Assembly (NCBI RefSeq): GCF_003048255.1
Contig: NZ_CP028487.1
Span: 2,356,001-2,420,000, forward strand
Origin: Yersinia massiliensis
GTDB taxonomy: Bacteria; Pseudomonadota; Gammaproteobacteria; Enterobacterales; Enterobacteriaceae
Length of the DNA stretch: 64,000 nt
Reading direction: 5' to 3'
Below the pieces are notes generated by a model that saw only the letters and a program-made list of their open reading frames with translations, was not told the origin of the DNA and did not search any database. Positions 40,459 through 49,715 of this stretch are shown here, in pieces. Positions within the stretch are counted from its first letter, which is position 1; each line of letters begins with the position of its first letter. The position numbers and the translations under genes are program-made.

Positions 40459-41397
40459 TTAAGATTTATCTGCCTCAATATATAAATGTAACCTCGGGAT
40501 CAGTAACTTCATCGGTTTAGCATCTGGCTTATATTTATGTTTGATATGGCGAGCATCGTAGTCTGATAGCTCACCTAATTTAGGTAAGTCAGCTTCGGAT
40601 TGAACCTCGCAAAATGCAATCAATGGCATAGGGCAGGGGTGTTGCACCTGTTTTTGTTGTTCTTGATACCAGACTCGTGCAATGGGTTGCACTTTAACGG
40701 GGCGCTTTATTTTTAATTTCGTTTTTTCGGGTAAACGCTTAATGTCCGTTATTTCTCGACTAATAGATTCTACCCATTGTTCACGTGTAAACGGCGAGAC
40801 AGCCCGACCTGAATTCAGACTTTTATTTAGCTGAGTCAAAATCTCTTCACGGGTGACATTTTTGATTATGTGCTTGTTGGCCCATCCAAAACGCACTGAG
40901 CTGGGATTTAGCAGTGGCGTGATCGTGCGATAGGTATTCAAGGTGATCAATCCGTGCAGGTGGGTATGGACAAACTCAAAACGCTGCTCGCTGGGCAATC
41001 CTGATTCAATAGTGATGATGTGTTCCAATTCAGTTTTTAACTGGTTAATTTCGCGAATAGTATTCTGACAATCACTTAATTGATGCACTGTCACCGAAAA
41101 GCAGAGTACACCAGGTAATCGCAGAGCAGCTTTGCTACTGGTATTTTGACCCTGATGATGAATAAAAAGTCGCTGAAAATGTTGCAGCCCCAATTCTCTG
41201 GCGTGATTACCCACTGTTGCCGTGACTGTTATTTGATGAATTGGTTCATGTTCAGTTCCTTTTTCTATTTCAGGAAGAGTGAAAACTCGAGCAGCAAGCA
41301 GCGGTAAATCATTAAGTTGCTGGTGGAGGCGTTGCAACTCAGCTTCTAACGCGCTGAATCGCTTATTGAGTCGATCAATCAAGTCATATTTGTTCAT
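40459..41397 (-). CDS. tus: Replication terminus-binding protein Tus
   Basis: Monomeric DNA-binding protein, 312 aa, that binds Ter sites and stops DnaB helicase from one side. Recognisable conserved stretches are the N-terminus NKYDLIDRLNKRFSALE, the central RTITPLLNPSSVRFGWANKHIIK (part of the DNA-contact region) and the C-terminal KPMKLLIPRLHLYIE. Clearly Tus, but visibly diverged from E. coli. A Ter site lies 21-43 bp upstream of the start codon, as with E. coli TerB, which implies autorepression. A KOPS octamer lies inside the gene. In E. coli the gene is next to rstB; here that operon is absent. Confidence 0.95.
   Translation of the reverse strand: MNKYDLIDRLNKRFSALEAELQRLHQQLNDLPLLAARVFTLPEIEKGTEHEPIHQITVTATVGNHARELGLQHFQRLFIHHQGQNTSSKAALRLPGVLCFSVTVHQLSDCQNTIREINQLKTELEHIITIESGLPSEQRFEFVHTHLHGLITLNTYRTITPLLNPSSVRFGWANKHIIKNVTREEILTQLNKSLNSGRAVSPFTREQWVESISREITDIKRLPEKTKLKIKRPVKVQPIARVWYQEQQKQVQHPCPMPLIAFCEVQSEADLPKLGELSDYDARHIKHKYKPDAKPMKLLIPRLHLYIEADKS
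40631..40638 (+). promoter_or_regulatory. KOPS-type octamer (FtsK-orienting)
   Basis: GGGCAGGG fits GGGNAGGG and points toward dif, 13.5 kb away. It lies within tus. Confidence 0.4.
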
Positions 41398-41417
41398 TTT
41401 GTTTTCTAGTAAAGGTA

Positions 41418-41440
41418 ATTTTAGTTACAACATACAATAT
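41418..41440 (-). promoter_or_regulatory. Ter site (TerB-like), fork-arrest site upstream of tus
   Basis: On the minus strand the 16-bp core GTATGTTGTAACTAAA is identical to E. coli TerB, including the G at the position whose cytosine partner locks the fork. From the known Tus-Ter polarity, forks moving from high to low coordinate (from the dif side) are stopped, and forks from the other side pass. Position just upstream of tus matches E. coli and also suggests that Tus blocks its own promoter. Confidence 0.94.
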
Positions 41441-41607
41441 TTAGAGTGAGTAAAAAAAGCAATATGTTGAGACAGTGCATTGCCATAAATTCAGTTGAAT
41501 ATGTAACAAAAAGAAGTCTACAGGGAGGGAGTCGCGGATGGATAATACGATTTACCACAGCAGTAGGGGCTTTATTTAAATCTGGCGAACTGAAGAGAAA
41601 GAAATGA

Positions 41608-41645
41608 AAAAGGCTAAATGACCAAAAACGACATCTAGCCTTTCG
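41608..41645 (-). terminator. Terminator of the SHOCT-domain gene
   Basis: AAAGGCTA and TAGCCTTT form a stem with further GATG/CAT pairing; on the minus strand it is followed by TTTTTC. It lies just past the stop of the downstream-listed gene at 41659. Confidence 0.75.
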
Positions 41646-41658
41646 GATGAATCAACGC

Positions 41659-42048
41659 TTAAGCTAATGCTTTTGCTTTAAGCTGCATGTACTCACTTTC
41701 AGTAATCACACCGTCATCCCATAATTTTTTAGCGTCAGCAATCTGCTCGGCTGGGGATTTACCGGCTACCTGACGAATATATTCATTGGTATCTGAAACA
41801 TTCTTTTGTACTGATGCACGATAACGTTGTGCCATGCCCTTACCGCGAGTAACCAGATACAGAAGAGAGGTCAGTAGCGGGATGAATAGTAAAAAGATAA
41901 TCCAAATCGCTTTATAAAATCCACTCAACTCGTGGTCTCTGAACAGATCCGAAATCACCTGAAACAGAATCAGTAAATAAGCAATAAAAAAGAAAATCGA
42001 AAATGTAGTCGCCAGAATATCCCACAGCGTTAGAAAATGACTTGTCAT
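41659..42048 (-). CDS. Small membrane protein with PLDc_N-like spans and SHOCT domain
   Basis: A 129-aa protein with two membrane spans (about residues 8-32 and 46-66), a short basic loop and a C-terminal SHOCT motif (ADAKKLWDDGVITESEYMQLKAKAL, residues about 103-128). SHOCT is a short oligomerisation-type domain seen at the C-terminus of many unrelated proteins. Function is unknown. Ribosome site GGAGAG precedes the ATG. It stands alone between the tus/Ter region and ynfM, with its own terminator. Confidence 0.78.
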   Translation of the reverse strand: MTSHFLTLWDILATTFSIFFFIAYLLILFQVISDLFRDHELSGFYKAIWIIFLLFIPLLTSLLYLVTRGKGMAQRYRASVQKNVSDTNEYIRQVAGKSPAEQIADAKKLWDDGVITESEYMQLKAKALA

Positions 42049-42153
42049 ATGCTCTCCTGCAATTATTAATAAATTAAGTTAATATTTACCGTAAAAAAGT
42101 CTCTATGTACATTATATACTTAATTTAAATTTCAGCAGTCCTTGTCGGTAAAA

Positions 42154-43446
42154 TTAAATTCTCGCCGCCTCTGGTAGTTTACGTAAACGCTGGCCAACAA
42201 AAAGTGCAACTAGCAGAAGTGCAGCGATAAAGGCAACAACGCCTGTCCAACCTAAATTGAGCCAGAAAATTCCACCCAATGTTCCTGCCACACTCGACCC
42301 TGCATAATAGCAAAACAGATAAAGTGAGGATGCCTGCGCTTTTGCGCGACGTGCCCGCCGCCCAATCCAACTGCTTGCAACAGAATGGGCAGCAAAAAAA
42401 CCAGCTGTAAATATCATCATACCGATAAAGATACTAATGACTGACGGGAAACAGGTAATAAGAACGCCAACCAACATCATTCCAATGGATGCCAATAGTA
42501 TTGGCCCTCGTCCATAACGGCTCGTCAGGGAACCCGCTTTTGGCGAACTATAAGACCCTGTCAGATAAACTATCGATAATAAGCCGACCACTGCCTGGCT
42601 AAGATAATATGGCTGAGCCAACAAGCGGTACCCTATGTAATTAAATAAGGTGACAAAGCTACCCATAATGAGAAATCCCTCTGCAAAGAGCAAAGGTAAA
42701 CCAGGATCTCGCCAGTGTAGTTTGAAATTAATCGCCAGTGTTCTTGGCCGTAATGAGGTTGGACGGAAGTGTTTCGATGCGGGAAGAATACGCCAAAACA
42801 TACAAGCGGCAGCTAATGCAAATAAGCCGATCACCGCCAGTGCAATGCGCCATGAGAAAAAATCACTGAGTACCCCAGTGACTAAGCGGCCACTCATTCC
42901 TCCAATAGAGTTACCGCTAATATATAACCCCATAGACAATGCAACAAAGCTCGGATGTATTTCCTCGCTAAGGTAGGTCATCGCCACAGCTGCAACACCA
43001 CTAAGGGCCAGACCAATTAATGCCCGCATAAGTAGGATGCCATGCCAACTGGTCATAAATGAGCAAATAATTGTACAGACAGCGGCAAGCATCAGCGCAA
43101 TGACCATCACTGATTTACGCCCGACAGCATCTGAGAGAGGGCCGGTAAACATCAGTCCAAAGGCGAGCATTCCCGTCGCGGCAGAAAGCGATAAGCTGCT
43201 GCCTGCTGGAGAGATATTGAAGTCTTGTGACAGTAACGGCAGGATTGGCTGCACACAGTAGAGTAGGGCAAATGTCGCCAAGCCTGCTGAAAAGAAAGCC
43301 AAGGTTACGCGGATAAACTGTGGTGTGCCTCGTTGAATATAAGGGCGTTTAGACAAACGAGGAACATCGGCTGTTGGTGATAGTGAAGAGGCGTCGTCAT
43401 TGGCTGCTGGCGCTACGGTAGTCGTAGTGCGCAAAGAGGTGGTCAC
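42154..43446 (-). CDS. ynfM: MFS transporter YnfM
   Basis: Major facilitator superfamily transporter, 430 aa, 12 spans after a polar 45-residue N-terminus. The loop 2-3 motif reads GPLSDAVGRKSVMV and the antiporter-type motif C region is VTYLSEEIHPSF. Sequence and adjacency to a divergent LysR regulator match E. coli ynfM-ynfL. Substrate is unknown; arabinose-efflux-type annotation in databases is not proof. Confidence 0.88.
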   Translation of the reverse strand: MTTSLRTTTTVAPAANDDASSLSPTADVPRLSKRPYIQRGTPQFIRVTLAFFSAGLATFALLYCVQPILPLLSQDFNISPAGSSLSLSAATGMLAFGLMFTGPLSDAVGRKSVMVIALMLAAVCTIICSFMTSWHGILLMRALIGLALSGVAAVAMTYLSEEIHPSFVALSMGLYISGNSIGGMSGRLVTGVLSDFFSWRIALAVIGLFALAAACMFWRILPASKHFRPTSLRPRTLAINFKLHWRDPGLPLLFAEGFLIMGSFVTLFNYIGYRLLAQPYYLSQAVVGLLSIVYLTGSYSSPKAGSLTSRYGRGPILLASIGMMLVGVLITCFPSVISIFIGMMIFTAGFFAAHSVASSWIGRRARRAKAQASSLYLFCYYAGSSVAGTLGGIFWLNLGWTGVVAFIAALLLVALFVGQRLRKLPEAARI

Positions 43447-43603
43447 GGTATTTCCTTTTCGTTAAAACATTCAAAAACTCTTTTCACCAAAACCTTGGTG
43501 TAGCCACTGAACGGCTCAATGACATGATCATAGAAATTGCTGAGTTTTTTGTCTAATATATTAATCATCCTGAATAAGATGTTTAACATATCAATCTACA
43601 TCA

Positions 43604-44503
43604 ATGACTATTGAACTTAGGCATTTACGTTATTTTATTGCTGTTGCGGAAGAACTGCATTTTGGCCGAGCAGCTGAACGACTGCGTATTTCACAACCAC
43701 CATTGAGCCAACAAATTCAAATCCTAGAAGAACAAATTGGTGCGCGATTGTTTGCACGCAACAATCGTAATGTCAGCCTGACGCAGGCTGGCGCATTGTT
43801 TTTAAAGGAATCCTACCAAATTCTGGCACAGGTTAATTCTGCATCGGAAAAAGCCGCGCGCTTACATCGAGGAGAGTCTGGTGAGTTAACGATTGGGTTT
43901 ACATCCTCTGCACCATTTATTAGCACTGTATCTAAAAACTTACGGGCATTTCGCCAATTACACCCGCAAGTCCATATTAAGATGCAAGAGGTCAATACAA
44001 AACAGCAAATTGAGCCGTTACTGGATGGGCGATTAGATATTGGCGTGATGAGAAATACACGACTACCAGATGCATTACAATATCGATTGCTATTACGTGA
44101 ACCCCTAGTCGCGGTGGTGAATGAAGATCATCCGTTAGCTGCATTGCCCGCAGGAAGCGTTAAATTCAGTTCATTAGCCGAGCAGCCTTTTGTTTTCTTT
44201 TCTCGCGAGGTCGGAACAGCACTGTACGATGAAATTCTTACACTGTTAGCCCGTGCGGGAATTACGCCCTATATAACGCAGGAAGTCGGGGAAGCAATGA
44301 CTATCGTGGGTCTAGTCTCCTCTGGTTTAGGTGTTTCCATACTGCCAGCTTCATTTACTCGCGTAAAAGTAGATGGGGTGAAATATTTACCCTTAGCCGA
44401 AGCTAGCGCCACAACCGAAGTCTGGCTGGTTAACCATAAGCACCGGCCCGTAACTGCCCCAGCAGAAGCATTGATTCGCCTGATGGTGGCGGATATTAAG
44501 TGA
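43604..44503 (+). CDS. ynfL: LysR-family regulator YnfL
   Basis: LysR-type regulator, 299 aa. N-terminal winged helix (LRHLRYFIAVAEELHFGRAAERLRISQPPLS, residues 4-60) and a type 2 periplasmic-binding-fold effector domain (about 90-295). Divergent from ynfM over 157 bp, so it probably regulates that transporter. Identity is from sequence and synteny with E. coli ynfL. The inducer is unknown. Confidence 0.88.
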   Translation: MTIELRHLRYFIAVAEELHFGRAAERLRISQPPLSQQIQILEEQIGARLFARNNRNVSLTQAGALFLKESYQILAQVNSASEKAARLHRGESGELTIGFTSSAPFISTVSKNLRAFRQLHPQVHIKMQEVNTKQQIEPLLDGRLDIGVMRNTRLPDALQYRLLLREPLVAVVNEDHPLAALPAGSVKFSSLAEQPFVFFSREVGTALYDEILTLLARAGITPYITQEVGEAMTIVGLVSSGLGVSILPASFTRVKVDGVKYLPLAEASATTEVWLVNHKHRPVTAPAEALIRLMVADIK

Positions 44504-44707
44504 GAGTATTGGCTGTAGGCAATAAGAGATGAACATCTCCACCGTATAAATAACGACCATTTCCGCCATTATAAATCGATGATTATGTGCAGTAAATCAC
44601 ATAACTAATCAAATAGTTGACGCCATATGCTAAAAGCCCCAACATAGCCGATAATCTTTATTTAGAAGCGCGAAAAATACTTGGTTGGCAGAGAAGGAGC
44701 CGGTTTA

Positions 44708-45925
44708 GTGATAACGGATGGACAGCCTGGGCATATTGATCAAATCAAGCAGACCAATGCAGGGGCCGTTTACCGGCTGATTGATTTGTTCGGCCCAATA
44801 TCCCGTATTGAACTGTCTAAAAGGGCACAGTTGGCCCCTGCCAGTATCACGAAAATTGTGAGGGAATTGGTTGAAGCGCATCTGGTTAAAGAAACTGAAT
44901 ATCAGGATGTTGGCAGTCGCGGTCGCCCAGCTATAGGCTTAGTGCTTGATACTGAAGCTTGGCATTATGTCTCAGGGCGTATCAGCCGCGGCTCCATTAC
45001 TCTCGCCTTACGCGACCTCAGTAGTAAATTGGTGGTCGAAGATCAAATTCCATTACCTGATAACCACTCTGAACCATTGCTTCAGCGCATTCTCAATGAA
45101 GTCGATCAATTCTTCATTCGACATCAGGAAAAACTGGAAAGGTTAACCGCAATAGCGATCACTATGCCCGGCATCATTGATGCACCCGCAGGTATCGTGC
45201 ATAAAATGCCATTTTATGATGTCGATGAAATGCTGCTTGGCCCTGCATTAGAGCAAAGAACGGGGCTGCCTGTTTATCTGCAACACGATATTTGTGCTTG
45301 GACTATGGCTGAAGCACTTTATGGCGCATCACGTGGTAGCCAGAATGTCATTCAAGTTGTGATTGATCACAACGTTGGCGCAGGTGTTATTACAGCGGGC
45401 AGAGTATTGCATGCCGGCAGCCGTAGCGTGGTTGAGATTGGTCATACCCAAGTAGACCCTTACGGAAAACGCTGTTATTGCGGCAATCATGGTTGCCTTG
45501 AAACGGTCGCCAGTATTGAGAATATGCTGGAAATTGCCCAGCAACGCTTAAACGGCTCAATGAGTTCGTTATTACACAGTACGCCATTAAGCGTGGAATC
45601 TTTATGCGATGCTGCCTTAGCCGGTGACCAACTGGCGAAAGATATTATTTTAGGGGTTGGTCATAGCGTAGGACGAATAGTTGCCATTATGGTCAATTTA
45701 TTTAATCCCGAAAAAATCCTAGTCGGCTCCCCGTTAAATAAAGCCGCATCTATTTTGCATCCCGCTATCGCCGCTTGTATTCGCCAACAAGCGCTACCTG
45801 CATACAGTGATAATATTGTAGTTGAACCGACTCAATTCTTTAATCAAGGCACAATGCCAGGTGCCGCATTAGTGAAAGAGGCGTTATATAACGGCTCATT
45901 ATTGGTAAAATTGCTGCAGGGCTAG
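44708..45925 (+). CDS. mlc: ROK-family repressor Mlc
   Basis: Global regulator of glucose and PTS gene expression, 405 aa, titrated by dephosphorylated EIICB-Glc in E. coli. Helix-turn-helix at about residues 20-60 (LSKRAQLAPASITKIVREL), ROK domain with GIIDAPAGIV, and the structural zinc motif CYCGNHGCLE (about residue 255). I choose GTG at 44708, eight bases after AAGGAG, which gives the E. coli length (406); a TTG 27 bases upstream would place the ribosome site inside the gene. No terminator with a U-tract follows, only a hairpin at 45933. Confidence 0.95.
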   Translation: MITDGQPGHIDQIKQTNAGAVYRLIDLFGPISRIELSKRAQLAPASITKIVRELVEAHLVKETEYQDVGSRGRPAIGLVLDTEAWHYVSGRISRGSITLALRDLSSKLVVEDQIPLPDNHSEPLLQRILNEVDQFFIRHQEKLERLTAIAITMPGIIDAPAGIVHKMPFYDVDEMLLGPALEQRTGLPVYLQHDICAWTMAEALYGASRGSQNVIQVVIDHNVGAGVITAGRVLHAGSRSVVEIGHTQVDPYGKRCYCGNHGCLETVASIENMLEIAQQRLNGSMSSLLHSTPLSVESLCDAALAGDQLAKDIILGVGHSVGRIVAIMVNLFNPEKILVGSPLNKAASILHPAIAACIRQQALPAYSDNIVVEPTQFFNQGTMPGAALVKEALYNGSLLVKLLQG

Positions 45926-45932
45926 TGTATTA

Positions 45933-45963
45933 CCACTAATAAATAAGAGTTAATTATTAGTGG
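45933..45963. repeat. Inverted repeat downstream of mlc
   Basis: CCACTAATAA and TTATTAGTGG are perfect inverted arms around an 11-base AT-rich loop, eight bases past the mlc stop. It lacks a U-tract. It may protect or end the mlc message. Confidence 0.6.
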
Positions 45964-46128
45964 GTACATCTGAATTATTCGTTAAAAACTCCACTCAGTT
46001 CGTTAAAACATTGCGCTAACGCAAGCTGTCCACTGTCGGCATCGCCTAGACTTTTATTCATGTTGCCAATTTCGTGCATGTTAAGCGAAAAAACTTAAGT
46101 CGGCGTGGACAGATTTTGGAGTATTGTT

Positions 46129-46797
46129 ATGTTAACGCGAGTATTTGTGACGGGAACCGACACTGCTGTCGGTAAAACCGTAGTGTCACGGGCCTTACTT
46201 CAGGCCTTAAGCCAAAATGGCAGAACGGCGGCTGGCTACAAACCTGTCGCAACGGAAAGTAAAGAAACACCCGATGGCTTACGCAATCAGGATGCACTGA
46301 TTTTACAAGCGTCATCATCTATTAATTTGGACTATCAAGAAGTTAATCCATTTCCGCTGCAAGCCGATGTTATTCATGCCTGCTCAGATACGCTGATTAA
46401 TTATGGTGAGATGACAGAAGGGCTACAACATTTATCCGGTAAAGCCGATACCGTTGTCGTTGAAGGTTGTGGCGGTTGGAAAGTCATGATGAATGATCAA
46501 CGTTTCTATTCTGACTGGGTAATACAAGAGCAGTTACCCGTCATCTTAGTCGTCGGTATTAAATCAGGCTGCATCAACCATGCTTTATTAACAGCACAAT
46601 CTATTCTTAATGATGGATTACCTTTATTAGGTTGGGTTGCGAATCGTATTAATCCGGGTTTAGCACATTATGCTGAAACAATAGCGATGTTACGCGAGCG
46701 GTTACCTGCACCTCAGTTAGGGCAATTCCCTTATTTACCGCATCCAGAAGAAAAGCCATTAGCTAAATATTTAGATTTGTCTGTTATCAACCAATAA
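46129..46797 (+). CDS. bioD2: Dethiobiotin synthetase paralogue BioD2 (YnfK)
   Basis: ATP-dependent carboxylase, 222 aa, related to BioD, which closes the ureido ring of dethiobiotin. P-loop GTDTAVGKTVVSRAL (residues 8-22), YKPVATES and VVEGCGGWKV motifs present; the last reads EGCGGW where true BioD has EGAGGW. Its place between mlc and clcB matches E. coli ynfK, the second bioD copy outside the bio operon. Start at ATG 46129 with TGGAG upstream; a GTG eight codons earlier is less likely. Physiological need for it is unclear. Confidence 0.88.
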   Translation: MLTRVFVTGTDTAVGKTVVSRALLQALSQNGRTAAGYKPVATESKETPDGLRNQDALILQASSSINLDYQEVNPFPLQADVIHACSDTLINYGEMTEGLQHLSGKADTVVVEGCGGWKVMMNDQRFYSDWVIQEQLPVILVVGIKSGCINHALLTAQSILNDGLPLLGWVANRINPGLAHYAETIAMLRERLPAPQLGQFPYLPHPEEKPLAKYLDLSVINQ

Positions 46798-46925
46798 TAC
46801 ATTTATCTTGTTGTGTTGTTACTAATGGTTGCGTTGTTAATGATGAGCATTTGGTTAAAGGCGATTAAGAAGGGTAATTAGCTGAATAATCATCATTAAG
46901 AACAACCTTGACTGACAGCATTATT

Positions 46926-48206
46926 TTAACGCGAATGATAAACTGATGCTGGCCGTAACCAACGAGCTATCGTTGTTGAAATCACGCAAGAAACAAGTAG
47001 GCCGGGGAGAAGAGTATATTCACCGGTCATTTCGCACACCATTAATGCTGCCATTATCGGGGCATGAGTTGTTGCGGCGAGCAAGGTTGCCATCCCAGTC
47101 AATGCCATCAATAAGGCGATGTTGTCACCGAGTGCAGGCCACCAAGCAAATACTTGTCCACATACCATACCAAATGCGGCACCAACAAAAAGCGTCGGGG
47201 TAAATACACCACCCGGTGCACCGGACCCACTGCTCGATAATAGGGCCAATAGCTTACATATCAGTATTCCGCCCATCAATAGAATACCTGGCGGCGTCGT
47301 GAGTAGCGACTGCACCACACTATAGCCATTCCCCCAGACCTCTGGGAAAATCAGCGAAAGTAATCCAACAATGAGTCCCCCTAAAGCAAGCTGTAATGGG
47401 GGTAAAAGATTCAGTGAACGAAAAGCATGCCCGCTAGCACTCATCGCTTTCAGGAATAGTGGTCCAAAAAAGCCGGCTAACAATCCCATAAATGCCATGA
47501 GGAAATAGTGTATTGGCCAAGGAGAAGGAAGAGGGTCCACGAGATAAAGTGTTTCCTGACCACCGTGCAATAAATTCGTGGTGAGTAAGGCACTGACAGC
47601 GGCGATCACCACAGGCCCGAGGGACGCTAACATCAAGGTACCAAAGAGAATTTCTGCAATGAATAAGCTCCCCGCCAGTGGAGCATGATATGCACTGGCC
47701 ATACCGGCAGCAGCGCCACAAGCAACCCAAAGTTTCCATTCACTTGGTTTTGCATAACGTTGTGCAAATACAGAAGCAAATAGTGCCGCCAAAAGCACCA
47801 TCGCACCTTCTCGACCAATCGCACTACCACTCGAAACAACCAATAATGAGGCTAGGGATTTGATCAAACTGGCTGAAACATCTAACCGGCCATCTCCCGT
47901 TTCAATGGCTTCCATATAATCAGTCGGAGCACTGGGTTTTTGTTGTTGATAACGTTGATACGCCCACAGTAAAGAACCTGCGGCCAAACCACCCAGCGCA
48001 GGAGTCAGTACACGTCGCCAGCCCGTAATTGAGGATGCGGCGGCAACCAAACTTCCATCAGTTCGAGAGAAGAGTAGCCATTCCAACCCATACATGGACT
48101 GATGAAATAGCCAAACAATCAAGGCAGCCATCATGCCCAACATGATCGAAATCAGCAGTCGGCGCAGCATGATGCGGTAGTAATAGAGATGTACTGGTCG
48201 TTTCAT
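46926..48206 (-). CDS. clcB: ClC-family chloride channel/antiporter ClcB
   Basis: Integral membrane voltage-gated-type ClC protein, 426 aa, with many spans. Selectivity-filter motifs are [13 protein letters not shown] (about residue 125) and [15 protein letters not shown] (about residue 330). E. coli ClcB helps extreme acid resistance. At the gating-glutamate position the motif reads GREGA rather than GREGP. A second in-frame ATG (MLRRLLIS, codon 13) would match the E. coli N-terminus and cannot be ruled out. Convergent with bioD2. Confidence 0.9.
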   Translation of the reverse strand: MKRPVHLYYYRIMLRRLLISIMLGMMAALIVWLFHQSMYGLEWLLFSRTDGSLVAAASSITGWRRVLTPALGGLAAGSLLWAYQRYQQQKPSAPTDYMEAIETGDGRLDVSASLIKSLASLLVVSSGSAIGREGAMVLLAALFASVFAQRYAKPSEWKLWVACGAAAGMASAYHAPLAGSLFIAEILFGTLMLASLGPVVIAAVSALLTTNLLHGGQETLYLVDPLPSPWPIHYFLMAFMGLLAGFFGPLFLKAMSASGHAFRSLNLLPPLQLALGGLIVGLLSLIFPEVWGNGYSVVQSLLTTPPGILLMGGILICKLLALLSSSGSGAPGGVFTPTLFVGAAFGMVCGQVFAWWPALGDNIALLMALTGMATLLAATTHAPIMAALMVCEMTGEYTLLPGLLVSCVISTTIARWLRPASVYHSR

Positions 48207-48320
48207 CTAGCGCCATTACAGCATTTAAAGTCACTGGCTGACATATTGAAAAAAACTCTTATTTTTCGGTACAGTAGATTGTTACTTGCCAATGAATAAA
48301 TGGCCAGTGAATCTTCATCA

Positions 48321-48352
48321 AAACAAAAGGGCGCACCTAAAGGCACGCCCTG
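48321..48352 (-). terminator. Terminator of ynfD
   Basis: AGGGCGTGCC and GGTGCGCCCT on the minus strand form a stem around TTTA and are followed by TTTTGTTTT, just after the ynfD stop. Confidence 0.82.
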
Positions 48353-48370
48353 ACGGAATACAGCGAGAGA

Positions 48371-48616
48371 TTAGTTGCCGCTATTAATACGCGTATAAAC
48401 AATCTTCTGAGTATCATTTTCGCAATGCCCGACGACTTGGCCGCCAGCTTGTTCCACCTGATCGTTAGGGACGATATCCAGCTTAAATCCTGATTCAGGC
48501 ACACCATTACTGATGATTTTCTGCGTAATATCAGCTTTTACGCTTTCGCAAGAAGCCAACGCAGCTAAAGGTGCCAGAGAGAATAATAATGTGCTGATAA
48601 TAATTGTTTTTTTCAT
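48371..48616 (-). CDS. ynfD: DUF1161 small periplasmic protein YnfD
   Basis: Exported protein, 81 aa. Signal peptide (MKKTIIISTLLFSLAPLAALA) is followed by SCESVKADITQKIISNGVPESGF, the DUF1161 pattern, with two conserved cysteines (CESVK and GHCENDTQK). Function is unknown. The second of two adjacent ATG codons has the better spacing (seven bases) from AAGGA. In E. coli ynfD lies in the same neighbourhood, but the ynfEFGH-dmsD selenate/DMSO reductase genes next to it there are absent here. Confidence 0.85.
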   Translation of the reverse strand: MKKTIIISTLLFSLAPLAALASCESVKADITQKIISNGVPESGFKLDIVPNDQVEQAGGQVVGHCENDTQKIVYTRINSGN

Positions 48617-48728
48617 CATAAAGTCCTTATGTGGATGAATAGCTTATCTAACGTATTGATTCCTAAACTTCTCTAAAGGATAGTTCAGATACCTATAACC
48701 TCAAGTCAATCTGAGCCATAGCCTCTAT

Positions 48729-49100
48729 TTACGGATTAATCTGGCGACCTGATAAACGATCAAGACAACGTTCAGTGTTCGGTTCCCAATAAGCGTTTAA
48801 ATTCTCACTACGGTCACAGCTATCTTTCGCATCTTCAGCACGATCGAATTTATCAAAATTCTTTTCGACACGATTGTTCACCTTATTACGAAGGCGATGG
48901 GTATCATCCCATTGCTGTTGGCTTTGGCGCGCTTGTTCTTTGGACATGGGATCATTATTCCCGCCAACAGAAACGCAAGTGCTGCCCTGTGTACAGTTTG
49001 CCGATTGTGCCAATGCAGGTATCTGCCAAGCCAATGGCAATGCCAGAATAGCGACCGGTAAAAAAGCGCGTATAAAGCGTGGCAAGATATTTATTTTCAT
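48729..49100 (-). CDS. ynfB: DUF1283 periplasmic protein YnfB
   Basis: Exported protein, 123 aa. Signal peptide with hydrophobic core FLPVAILALPLAWQIPALAQ, then NCTQGSTCVSVGGNNDPMSKEQARQSQQQWDDTH, the DUF1283 core. Five cysteines in the mature part suggest disulfides. Start MKINILPRF at 49100 with AGGA upstream; an upstream extension of eight codons is unlikely. Function unknown. Close to ynfD (110 bp) but with its own ribosome site. Confidence 0.85.
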   Translation of the reverse strand: MKINILPRFIRAFLPVAILALPLAWQIPALAQSANCTQGSTCVSVGGNNDPMSKEQARQSQQQWDDTHRLRNKVNNRVEKNFDKFDRAEDAKDSCDRSENLNAYWEPNTERCLDRLSGRQINP

Positions 49101-49306
49101 CGTCTTAAATCCTTTCTGAGTCAATGATGTTAAATCATCATGTAATTAACTGGCACGCTATCCGCGAACAAAAATTATATCATTGCTTGAGGTCGATAAA
49201 CTAGTCAACGACAACTCGGTGACAAAATGAGTAAAGTAACCGAATGTTAATTGAGAATATTTGCTTTAATAGCAAGATGTTAATTACGGTATACCGAGGC
49301 TAGGGA

Positions 49307-49633
49307 ATGTTAAAGACATCGCTACTGTTTTTTGTCACTGCGTTAGCAGAAATTATCGGTTGTTTCTTACCTTATTTATGGCTGCGCAAAGGGGGAACAA
49401 TTTGGCTATTACTCCCAGCAGCGATCAGTTTGGCGCTGTTTGTTTGGTTATTGACACTGCATCCTGCCGCCAGCGGGCGAGTCTATGCTGCTTATGGTGG
49501 CGTATATGTTGCGACAGCATTAATTTGGTTACGCATCGTCGATGGTGTAAAGCTTTCGATGTTTGATTGGGTCGGAGCGGGTGTTGCACTGGTGGGAATG
49601 TTGATTATTGTCGCTGGTTGGCGAGTAAATTAA
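49307..49633 (+). CDS. ynfA: UPF0060 membrane protein YnfA
   Basis: Small membrane protein, 108 aa, four spans, of the YnfA (UPF0060) family: [23 protein letters not shown] near the N-terminus and [11 protein letters not shown] in the centre. YnfA resembles small multidrug resistance exporters in size and topology. Single gene with its own promoter; convergent with ydfG after 82 bp. Confidence 0.92.
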   Translation: MLKTSLLFFVTALAEIIGCFLPYLWLRKGGTIWLLLPAAISLALFVWLLTLHPAASGRVYAAYGGVYVATALIWLRIVDGVKLSMFDWVGAGVALVGMLIIVAGWRVN

Positions 49634-49715
49634 GGGTGGGGCGCGGAACACCCCAACCACGACATTGTTTGATCTTAAATATTGGTTGTTTGATCTATAA
49701 ATTGATAGCTTGATT

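Noticed and set aside
47101..47125. matS-like string in clcB
   Set aside because: Two mismatches to the consensus, including the first half-site.
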